A DNA stretch of 64,000 nucleotides, taken from contig JANTQA010000020.1 in the NCBI GenBank assembly GCA_027625915.1, forward strand, positions 310,001 to 374,000, in the 5' to 3' direction. The position numbers and the translations under genes are program-made. Below, piece by piece: positions 35,098 through 45,579 of this stretch; position 1 is the first letter of the stretch; the number at the start of each line of letters is the position of its first letter. The notes beneath the pieces were generated by a model. That model was given only the letters and a program-made list of their open reading frames with translations, had not been told where the DNA came from and did no database searches. Source of the DNA: Anaeramoeba flamelloides. Its lineage: Eukaryota; Metamonada; Anaeramoebidae.

Positions 35098-35655
35098 ATT
35101 GTATATTTTACCTATTCTAAGGAAAAAACAATCATTTTTTTTTACAAAATCTACTAAATCCGCAAACTTTTGTTATTTGTTTATTATATCCATTTATTTT
35201 TGAAAAAAATGAAAATATAAACATTCAAATAAAATTTGAAAATAATTTGATAAAAGAAATCTCTAAATTGACAATAGAGTTGAGAATTGAAAAAAATTTC
35301 AAGATCAATTTTTTGAATGTTTGTTTTTATTTTTTTTATTCAATTTTTCAACTTGTTCCAAAAAAGAAAAATGTGCCTTATAAAACAATTTTTAACAACT
35401 AGTTCTAATTCTTACTTTTTTTTACTATTTTAAATAAGTTCTATTATCAAAAATACAGCTATTGATTGAATATCTATTATAATTTATCATTATGTTATTT
35501 TTTTTATTGGTAGTTACTCAAGTATTTCAAAATGATTTTTTTAGTTTAAATGGATTATATAAGTAAACACTTTTTATGTGGTATAATCAAGTTTAATTGA
35601 CAAAATAAAATAAATTCGGTAAGTTTTATACAATATTCTTATCAAAATAAGTTTA
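35095..35655. other. AT-rich intergenic stretch, nothing recognised
   Basis: No gene or shared repeat could be supported. Confidence 0.4.
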
Positions 35656-35765
35656 TAATTTGTAAAACAAAATTTCAAATTTTGCTACACAATTAAAACA
35701 GTTCAAACAATCAAAATAATATAATTTCATTGAAGGAAGTAAGTAGATTTTACTATTTTGAAATT
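35656..35765 (+). repeat. Fragment of ~540-bp repeat R4
   Basis: AAATTTTGCTACACAATTAA and CAATCAAAATAATATAATTT match the first 100 bp of the R4 copies. The rest is missing. Confidence 0.6.
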
Positions 35766-36946
35766 GTTTAATTTTTTGAACCATACCGAAAAGTATTTTT
35801 TTGAGTGCCACGAGATATTGAAACTTTGAAACCAAAACACCATTCGATGATCTATTTGTGAAAAGAAAAGGAACCCAAAGTAATTCAGAATCGAAACTTT
35901 CATTTTTCGATTTTTGATTTTTTGATTTTATATTTTGTTTTTATTCAATTTGGTTTTGGATTGAGAAATATGTTTATAAATATGAGTGAAATTAATCAAA
36001 AAGTAAACCAAAAAAAAAAATAGACCAGAAAGGGTGTTTTTTTTGAAACAAAGGTTTTCTTTTAGAAGAACAAACACAAAAGATCAGGTTTCAATATAAA
36101 TGTGCATAAAATCAAAAATGAAAAAAAAAATCTGCACACGCCTAATTCCAAGATTTATTTTATTAATCTTCTTAATTTGAATGAATCCTGAACAAATTAT
36201 AGTCTTGAATTTATGGTCCCATTACTATTTATTTATTATTTTCCTGAACATTTTTATACGAAATTTGCTTTCAAAATTCTTTTTTCACATATTTTTATCA
36301 ACCCAAGCCAAAAACAAGAATAGTATTTCAAAATTAAAAAAAGGTGGGTGTTGAATTCTGGGAATTAAAAAAAAAAGTTATAAAAGATAAAAACCCAAAA
36401 TAAATAAAAATTTTAGAAAAAAATTAAATCAGATTAATAGTTATTTTGGGTTTTTCTTTTAATAGTAAATAAATAATATTCAAATCAAAGGGATTTGTCC
36501 AATAAATCTTTATTTCTGAATAGGAATAAAAAAAATATCCAATTTTCGGAGTTAAAACTAGAGTTAGATGAATTAAATGAAAAGAGGATTTACTAATTTT
36601 ATTTTTGATTCTACATTAAAGACATTTTATTTGAAAAATTTTTGAGTAAAAATTACTTTTTATTTCTAAAAAATTTCCAAAATGAATTTAAATGCAGAAG
36701 AAATAATTTTATCAAATGCTACAGATCAGATCAAGAAATAAAAGTTTTTTTTTTTTTGATCAATCTTTTCTTTTTTTTTTGAATTCGATTCTTTAGTTAA
36801 TCTGAAAATATATTATACTACAATATATTCCACTTTTGGATTTATTAAAATATCAATGTATTTGGTTAAAGAAAGGATTTGAATATTTTATTTTGGCAGA
36901 AATGATGGCACTTGAAATTTAAAAAATGCACTTGCTCCCTAATATT
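35766..36946. other. AT-rich intergenic stretch, nothing recognised
   Basis: No gene or shared repeat could be supported. Confidence 0.4.
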
Positions 36947-37588
36947 GAAAATAATTTTGATTTTTTAAAAATATGAAAATCATTTTTCATCTTTTATTTT
37001 TATATCTTCTTTTCTTTTTTTGAATTAATTACTTGTTTTTGTTCATCAATTTTTTTTTCAGCAATTGGGATTAAGTTAAAGTTTAATTATTCAAAATAGA
37101 AGAATTTAAATGAAATTAGTTGATAGTATCTAACCATTTGATTTGTTAATATTTCTAAAACAATTTAAACCAAATTTCCCTATGTGTTTTTTTTTTTTTT
37201 CTTTTCTTTTTTTCAAGAAAATTAGATTAATATCCAAATACTTTTGATGGCTGTATTTATTTAGATATAATTGGCATTAGAATTCTCAAATCCATCACTT
37301 CAAAATTCTCTCTTTAACGCATTAGATGAAGTCTCATCTAATCTTTACTAATAAAACCAATGCCTTTTTTTGTTTTGCCAATCTCCTAGATTTTTAACAC
37401 ACTCTTCATTTATTCCTATTGATGATTATTTATTTTTTGTTTTATGTGCATTGTTAATTAATAAACAAGCATTATCATTCCAATTGGTGAATGTTTCTAA
37501 TTTGGTATTTCTTCGAGAATTGATTGAACAAGATTTTCTTTTCAAAAATTGCATTTTGGCCTGTAAAAAATTTTGAATAGGGTTTTTG
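36947..37588 (+). mobile_element. ~540-bp repeat R4, copy 2, left-truncated with an insertion
   Basis: It matches copy 1 from ATTGAAAATAATTTTGATTT on and ends AAAAATTTTGAATAGGGTTT. About 170 bp near 37180-37355 have no counterpart in the other copies, which suggests an insertion. Confidence 0.72.
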
Positions 37589-37814
37589 ATCAGAACCATT
37601 TTTTCTATTTTTCTCCAAATTTTTTATTTTATATAATTTATTGAGTAAAATTACAATTGAAATTATTATAAGGATAAATAATAATGGGGTTATCGAATGA
37701 CTTCTCTCTATTTATTAAAATAAAAACGGAAAAAGTGTCCTATTAAAAAAAAAAGTCTATTGATAATTATTTTAATTTTTGTAAATAAATCAACACATTT
37801 TTGTTTATAGGTTA

Positions 37815-39247
37815 TATGGATTTAGGTATAATTTTTTTTATATTTTATTTTCTACTGGTAATAGAGTAATTATTTACACGGGGGTATAATTAAATCCAAT
37901 ACCCAACTTTATTTATTAACTTTTAAAAAATGAAATATCATTTTTAAAAAGAGTTCATTTTTTCCCAATTAATTTTAAATAATAATATCCGAACTTTTTT
38001 CATTCTTGATATTAAGGTTTTAAACTAACATCAAAATTTGTAAAACATTTTTATTTTGATAAAATCTCACTTGTAGTAAGTTCTTCCAAGAGTTTATATT
38101 AACAAATTACCTTGAAACTTTAATCTTTTTTAAAAAAAACAAAACAAATAAATAAAATTTTGAATACTTGAAGATCCAGTTTTAATTTATTATTTATTTT
38201 ACATACAAATATTTATGTAATTTCTTGGGATTTAAATGATTAGGAAATATATTTTTTCAAATTTCCCAAGTAAAAACAATAAACTGGTATTATTAAAATC
38301 AGTTTATGAATATATCTATTAATTATTTATTTTAATATTATTAATTTGAAATCGTTTGATTTGTTTGAAAATATGCAAAAAATGTGAGAAATAATAATAA
38401 AAGCAAATTGGTATTTTTCGAATTTGGTTATTAATAATCAACATAAAGAATTAAGACAGGGATTACTAATTATTGATTAAAAAGAATTTCTTGATCTTTC
38501 AATTGAATTTTCCAGGTTTAAAATAAGTATTTTGGGTGAATTTTGAGTTTAGTCGGTTGGTTTTTTTTCTTGTTTGATACAAAATGAAAAAATTGTTTCT
38601 GACTGTTCTTTTGATCAATAAATGATCTTTTTTTTAAAGTTTTAAATAATTATTGTAATTTTTTTCGAAATTAAGTAGATTTTTTCTTCACTGTAATATT
38701 AAAACTTGGGAGTTTTGTTTGTGTGGTGTGATTTTGGTCACTTCCTTTTTAGACAATTTAATATCTTTCTTCTTTTGAAGAAAATAATTTTTTTGGAAAT
38801 ACTGATAAATTCAAATATATTTAATATAATTTTTTAGTTCACTTTCCATTTTCTGTAATCTCATAATCTCAACTTTTAAAACAACTCAAGAGAACGAGCC
38901 TTTTAAAGGCCAACCAATTTTACAAAGTTTTTTAACATTTAAACCAATGAAAATACTTTCTTCAAAGCTTTTGTAAAAAAATTTGTTAAATGGAAAATGA
39001 AGAAAAAAATTTCCGTATATTTATTTGAATTTATCAGTAATTCAGAAATATGTTGGATTTTCAACTTTCAAAAAACAGGAAAAATGGAACAAGCTTTTGA
39101 AAACAATGGTTTGTTTCTGGAAATCGCGATTAAAACGTAATTTTGGTCTTGAATTAATCAGATTTTCTAATTTCATTATGTCATAAATTTTTTTGAATTT
39201 GTTATTAAATGTATTCGAAGATTTTTTTTAGTTTGTTAGTCCCATAA
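37815..39247. mobile_element. TTAA element family R3, copy 2
   Basis: It aligns along its length with 27945-29171. Landmarks are AGAGTAATTATTTACAC, TAATTATTGTAATTTTTTTC, ATTCAGAAATATGTTGGATT and the end AGTTTGTTAGTCCCATAA. It is interrupted by MITE R2 at 38802-39037. Confidence 0.75.
38802..39037. mobile_element. MITE family R2, copy 2
   Basis: This 236-bp element has ends CTGATAAATTCAAATATATT and TATTTGAATTTATCAG and is flanked by TA (38800-38801, 39038-39039). Shared inner words with copy 1 include AACAACTCAAGAGAA and TTACAAAGTTTCTT-like sequence. The uninterrupted site exists at 28960-28961 in R3 copy 1. Confidence 0.92.
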
Positions 39248-39249
39248 AC

Positions 39250-40325
39250 CCTAAAATATTTACAAATTATTCATTGAGATAATGTAATATGTCTTGAAAA
39301 AAACAATTAAAAAGATTATTATTGAAATTTCGTCACCCTCTTTCCTCAAACTTTAAGTTAAAATATAATTTGCGGTTTTGTTCATTTTGTAAAAAAGTTG
39401 AATTTTAAAATAAAAAATCCAAAAAAAGAGAGAAATTTATATCTCTCTTTATGAAGACTCTCTTTAACTTTTAATGTGGTTTTTATTATTTCTGGAATTG
39501 CCAATTATTTTATAAAGATATTTACTTTTTGACTATTTTTTCCATCCCTTCAATCATAAATTTGATAAGTCGAGATTATTTGAGACTTTTTTTAACTGTT
39601 GAGTGAACAGGGCTTTAAGTGAGTGTTTTTTCACTTACTAGGATTTTATATTTGTGAAACCTCGGAATGGTGTTTTAAAATGCAAAAAACACTTAGAATA
39701 AAAACACCTAGTTGTCATTAAAAGTGTACAATTTCCCAAATAATAACCAGTGTCAAAAGATTGTTAACTCAAGATTTTTGTTTTTTTCAAAATCAGAAAA
39801 TCAAAAGTGTTGTGATTTTTTTCTCTTTTTTATCTCTAGAATCGGATAGCAATAAAATAAATACTTGAAATATAAAGTTGAATTTTCAAAGCATACTTGG
39901 ATCTACAAATAACAGGGAAAACGTTTTACACACAGTGAGTTTTCTGATAAATCATAAAAAAAAGTTTTTGAACAAAAATACTTGTAAAACTTTTATGTAA
40001 TGTTTTTGAAAATTGACAAAACAATCCACTCTGCAAAAATCTTCCTCAACAAACCGATATTTTTTTGGAAAAGCCAATTGTTCAAAATCAACACTAATAA
40101 AGAGAATTTTTGTTTACTCAACTATTTAGATTCTGAAAGGAATAAAAAAGGAATAACTTAAAAAAGAAAGTTAATAGCGAATTACAATTTTGTTTCGTAT
40201 GTAAATTTCTTTAATTCATTTTTCATTCTGTCTAACTCTTGAAGTTAATTGATCCAAAAAATCATTTTACTTTTTTTGGTTTTTTAACGCTCTTTCTTTA
40301 AATCAAATTAAAATCATTTTCGTAA
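39250..40325. other. 5' flank of the LPDILPEPDS-repeat gene
   Basis: AT-rich sequence. No repeat or gene is recognised; the promoter must lie here. Confidence 0.35.
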
Positions 40326-42940
40326 ATGAGTACTTTAGGTAATTAGATTTCTTTTTATTCCTGTTTGTTGCTTTGTTACTGTTCTCGTAAAAATAATAAT
40401 AAAAAAAAAAGCTTTCTCAAATAAAAAATTTCACAAATCCAATAAACTTTTGAGAATGAACAAAACACTTTGCTCACTGTTTACTTTTTTTGATTTCTTG
40501 TTGTAATTTTTTTTCACAAAAAAACCTTCTTTCCATTTAATTGCACTTCAAAAACAAAAAAAAATGTAAAAAAAAATCAATAGAAAATTCTCCACATCAA
40601 ATAATTTTAAAGTTAATTGAAAATGGTAACACGTGCATGGACAAGCTTCTTGCTTCATTAGAAGAAAACAATGAAAAACAAATTGACGAAATCACACTAA
40701 CCCTTGCATCAATAGGCACTGACATTGTTGACAATTCTCTTCTTGCAGACAAAGAAATGGTGCTCTTTTGCCAAATAGATCCCAAAGAATTGGAAAACAA
40801 TAGTGACATGGCGACAGAAAAGCTTGCCAAGCAGCTTGTTGACACGATTTTAGATTTGTCAGACCAATGTAATATCATAATAACAGACCAAACCAATAAC
40901 GAAGCATTCGAAAAAGTCATCGAGTTAATGGAATTATTCAACCAACAGTGTGACTCACTTAAATCAAACGTCAATCTTTTCCTTGAGTTTGTAAAACTTA
41001 ACGACGATCAAGAACTTGCCACTAATGAACAACAAAAGGAATTAAAAGAGGAAACAAGCAAAGAAAGCGAAACAGTTAAGGAACAAGAAACATTACCAGA
41101 AATCTTGCCAGAACCAGATTCATTGCCAGATATCTTGCCAGAACCAGACTCATTGCCAGACATCTTGCCAGAAATTGGAAACGAAACATTACCAGATATC
41201 TTGCCAGAACCAGATTCATTGCCAGACATCTTACCGGAAATAGACTCATTGCCAGATATCTTGCCAGAACCAGACTCATTGCCAGACATTTTACCTGAAC
41301 CAGAATCAATAATTCAAAAGGAAACAAAAAAAAGAAAAAAAAGAGGGAAAAAAAGTTTAATTAAAAGCTTGCCTTTACCACCAACAACAACCCCCCCAAA
41401 AAAAAAAGAAATTGAAAAAGAAAATAATAATGAAATTAACATGAACATAAATTTACAACAAAAAAAAATTGACAATAAACAAGTCGAAAATAAGGGGAGT
41501 GGTGGTATAAAATCTCCAAAAATCTCACAAAGAGGAGGAGGAGGAAGGGCAATAGGTCTTGGAAGAGGAAGAGGAAGAGGACAATCACCAAAAATCCCGC
41601 AAAGAGGAGGGGGAGGAAGAGGAAGGGCAATTGGACTTGGAAGAGGAAGAGGAAGAGGAGGAGTACAATCACCAAAAATCCCACAAAGAGGAAGAGGAAG
41701 AGGAAGAGGAGGAGTGCAATCCCCACAAATCCCAAGAAGAGGAAGAGGAAGAGGAAGAGGGCAATCCCCAGAAATCCCAAGAAGAGGGAGAGGAAGAGGG
41801 AGAGGGAGAGGATCATTACCACAAATCCCCAAAAGAGGAGGAAGGGGAAGGGGGCGAGGTGTATTACCACAAATCCCACAAAGAGGAGGAAGGGGAAGAG
41901 GACGAGGGCGAGGAGTATTACCACAAATCCCACAAAGAGGAAGAGGACGAGGACGAGGACAAGGACAAGGACAAGTACGAAGAAAAGCACCGGAGGTACC
42001 CAATACTAATGTTTCACAAGTAAACGAGACTAAAAACGAAAACAATGAAGAAGATGGAAACAAAATTGACAACGAAGAAAAAAAGGCAACGAAAAAGGGA
42101 TTTATTTATGTCTATCTTGAGGATGGTATGCACAAAGTGCTTCCAATCACTGATCTTCAAAAGGTTTCTGACATAATCAAGATGGTCTGTGAGAAAGAAA
42201 TGATTACAAACCATGCTGATTATGCGCTTGTCGAAAAGGACGGAGACTTTGATCGTGTTTTCCATATCAATTCCAATGTTTGGGCAACTTTAGAGAAATT
42301 TAGGGATTTAGATTATGAAAAAACAAAACTTGTTTTTAAGGAAAAAAAAAATATCAAAGAAAAAAAGGCAACGAAAAAGGCATTTATTTATGTCTATCTT
42401 CGAAACGGAATGCACAAAGTGCTGCCAATCAACGATCTTCAAATTATTTATGATTTGATCGTTTTGGTCTGTGAGAAAGAAATGATTACAAACATTGATG
42501 AATACGTGCTTGTTGAACAGGTCGGGGAGATCGATCATGTCTTTGATAACAATTCCAATGTTTGGACAACCCTGCAGAAATTTACGGATTTAGATTATGA
42601 AAAAACAAAGATCGTCTTTAAAGATAAAAAACACATCATGAGTGAAGGCGGCCATATCGTTTCAAAAGATTTCATTCTCGGCAAAGTCTATTTGGAAGAC
42701 GACTCCTATAAAATGCTAAAAATCGAACAAGCTACTACCCCACAATTGCTTGTTCAAATGATTTGTAGAAAACTTTTGATAGACGATCATTCCAAATATA
42801 CCATTTTTGCCAGCGATAAAGGTAAAAGATCTAATTGGAAAATTTGTAACAGAAATGATAAGCCCATTGATCTGATCACTAATTGGGAATCAAAAAGAAT
42901 GCCAGGAAAATTATTCTTTGATCTTGTATCAAAAAAATAA
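40326..42940 (+). CDS. Multi-repeat protein: helical head, LPDILPEPDS repeats, Arg-Gly repeats, three ubiquitin-like domains
   Basis: A 13-base first exon (40326-40338, MSTL plus one base; donor GTAATT) joins 40584-42940 after acceptor TCAATAG, giving 789 residues. The long frame has no ATG before 40637, so this exon is the best start; an unspliced start at 40637 is the alternative. Residues about 5-150 look helical. Residues about 174-247 hold some seven units of the acidic decapeptide LPDILPEPDS. A Lys-rich patch follows, then about 322-472 holds eight or so units of (RGRG)n plus QSPQIPRRG. The tail has two near-identical ~85-residue domains (about 508-590 and 600-685; YVYLEDGMHKVLPITDLQ, VCEKEMITN) and a divergent third (697-787). 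Their pattern resembles ubiquitin-fold FERM-F0/RA domains such as talin's, which is only a resemblance. RG-rich tracts usually bind RNA or are methylated. I do not recognise the whole protein. Confidence 0.8.
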
Positions 42941-44657
42941 TTTGTAGAAAAATGATATTAATAATAACAATGCTTTTTTTTTATTTATTTATTTTTCTAT
43001 TTATATATTTGTTCATTTTTTTATTTTTTAATTCTATTCAATATTTTGATAATTAAGGAAAAGATTTTAGAAATAAAATTATATAAATTTTCATTATTTT
43101 TTCTTTTTTATTTTTTTTTTATATTTTTAAAAATAATTAAATCAGTAAAGTTCATTTCATTGTAAAAAAGTGAAAACTATTTTTTATAACGATTTTTCCA
43201 AAATTGATATTTTTTATAAGTTTTGATGTTTTAATAAAGTCGAAAACTTTTTTGAAAAAAAGTGTGCTTTCCTTCATACTCCAACCTCTACCTAACATTT
43301 AAAGGTTGGAATTTCATTTTATTAAAATTGAAATCTTTAAAAACAGTTTTAATTCTGAAAAAATTTTCACTTTTTTTAAAATAGAATATTTGATAAAAAT
43401 TTTAAATAGGCACTCACTTTTTTAAAACGAATATTTTATGATTTATTTTGTTATACATTTTTAAAAAACTATATTTTGTTTTACTTTTATTGTTGAGCAG
43501 AGGTGATTCAACAAAAGTACCTCCTATTTGCCCGAAACTCTAAAATTGTATTTAGGGTTTTTTTATCCTAACTGTAATGTAAGCAGGATTCAGCTCATAG
43601 GATTTCTTTTCTTTAAAAAATGAAAAGAATAAATTATTAAAAACTAAATTTTGTTATTAGTGAAGGGTAACATTTTTTTTTATCAAAAAAAATTATTTTC
43701 TGCAATTGATCTTAAAAGTATCAATATGAAAAGTTGATTAATAAATATTTGAGAATGGTAATTCATGTACTAAATTAGGAGGAAAATTTTAATTTTTTTC
43801 TTCAAAATTGAAAAAAAACAAAATTCTGATGTACCCATTGGAAAGAATAAAAATATCTATTTATATCTTAAATTTAGGATTAAAAAACTTCTAATTAATT
43901 TTAAAATTACAGTCCTACGATCGTTTATATCATTTTAATAACATGATAATAATGTTTTTTTTCTTAGTGACTAAGGATTTTATTCTAATAATAAAAATTT
44001 ATTTTAAAGTTATGTTTCAAAAAAAATTTAAAAAAAGTAAAATCCGATTTGAAAAAAAATATAAAAAAAGATTTTAAATTTTTAAAATTTCCGTATTAAT
44101 TTTTTTTCTTCAAGTAACCTTTCAGATCCGTTAAATACATTTACTAATACATCACGATGGTGACCCGTTGAATGGAAATAGTTTTATTTTCCACTTTTAG
44201 TAACAATGTTGAACTTTTTAAAATATTTTTTTTTATATTAAAAGGGGTAAAATTTATGAAGACTTTATTCATTATACTTAATATTTAACTAAATAATTCC
44301 TATTTTATTTGACCTTTTTAACCACATCTAAACCAAAACCTCTTATGAATCCCTAAAAAAAAACAAATCTCTAATCCAAACCATTTGATTTTGAAAAGGG
44401 GGATTTCAAACCGTTTAATACCTGTTTGAAGTATAAACAATATTAAACCATTATTTTTTCTCTCTCAATATATTGAGAACTTGTATTCACCCCAACAATG
44501 AGCAGAATTTAAAATTTTATCACAACTTTATATTTTTTTTCTTGATTTATACAAATATTTGTTTTTTTTAGTTCATATATTTTTAATATAAACTAAATAG
44601 ATTTCAAAAAAGTAGACTTATATTAATAAAAAATAAAATAATAAAAAAATCAAATTA
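42941..44657. other. AT-rich intergenic stretch, nothing recognised
   Basis: This is the 3' flank of the preceding gene. No supported exon or shared repeat was found. Confidence 0.4.
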
Positions 44658-44855
44658 CAGTCAGTTTCACTTTTAAAGCACAAACTTTCAACGAAATTTA
44701 AGGCACAATAAAAATCTCAAATTAAGGCACAAAATCAAAATTTTAGTAAAAATAAATTGTAAAAAATAAAATTCCAAATTTTGTGCCTTAATTTGAGATT
44801 TTTATTGTGCCTCAAATTTCGTTGAAAGTTTGTGCCTTAAAAGCTAAACTGACTT
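44658..44855. mobile_element. MITE family R1, full copy
   Basis: This 198-bp element has ends CAGTCAGTTTCACTTTTAAA and AAAAGCTAAACTGACTT and is flanked by TA. It is the clearest copy for the inner repeat AAATTTAAGGCACAA, which occurs with its relatives three times per arm. Confidence 0.93.
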
Positions 44856-45015
44856 TATAACCTAATAAACCACCAAAAAAATAAAAATAAATAAATTTGG
44901 AAAAGGATAAATTGTAGAAAAACATAATTAGTTTGTATTTTAATTTTTATTATTTTTGAAGAGTTTGTATTTAACGAAATTATATCATATAAAAATTTCA
45001 ATTTAAATTATTTTA

Positions 45016-45211
45016 CAGTCAATTCCGCCTATAAAGCACAAACGTTAAATTAAATTTAAGACACAATAAAAATCTCAAATTAAGGCACAATATTCTGGAT
45101 TCTAGTAAAATAATTGTAAAAAAAAATATTACAAATTTTGTGCATTAATTTGAGATTTTTTTTTGCTTTAAATTTTGTTGAAAGTTTGTGCCTTAAAAGT
45201 GGAACATACTA
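45016..45211. mobile_element. MITE family R1, diverged copy
   Basis: It starts CAGTCAATTCCGCCTATAAA and ends AAAAGTGGAACATACTA, with TA on both sides. It has more mismatches than its neighbour 160 bp away, so the two inserted at different times. Confidence 0.88.
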
Positions 45212-45213
45212 TA

Positions 45214-45579
45214 GAATTTTATATATATTAGATATAATCCAGGAAAGATTAAAACCCATGGTATATGTTTTCTTTAAAAAAATCCTAAGAAAAGTTAAAT
45301 TATTTTTAAATAAAAACAAAAAAGTAACTAAAAAGAGAATAAACAAATAACTAAAAATAGAAATAAAAAACTTCACTTAAGAGATCATTTTCCAACTCAG
45401 TTGCTGAATGAATTGTCAATTTTTTTAATTGTCTATCAATAATTTCTGTATCACAAACTAAGGTATTTCCAAAATGTATCGGGTATTATTTTTTACATTT
45501 TATAAAAAACAACATTTTTTTTTACATTTTATAAAAACAATCTTTTTGTTTTTTATTTTTTTTTTATTGAGATGGAAGT
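45214..45579. other. AT-rich spacer between MITE and LINE copy B
   Basis: No gene or shared repeat could be supported. Confidence 0.35.

Noticed and set aside
35021-35203. 60-codon frame with (CV)n
   Set aside because: It is only the GT microsatellite in translation.
41314-42072. 252-codon minus-strand frame (and 184 minus, 154 plus) over the RG-repeat
   Set aside because: These are shadows of the purine-rich repeat of the plus-strand gene. They are pure low-complexity sequence and lack splice or start context.
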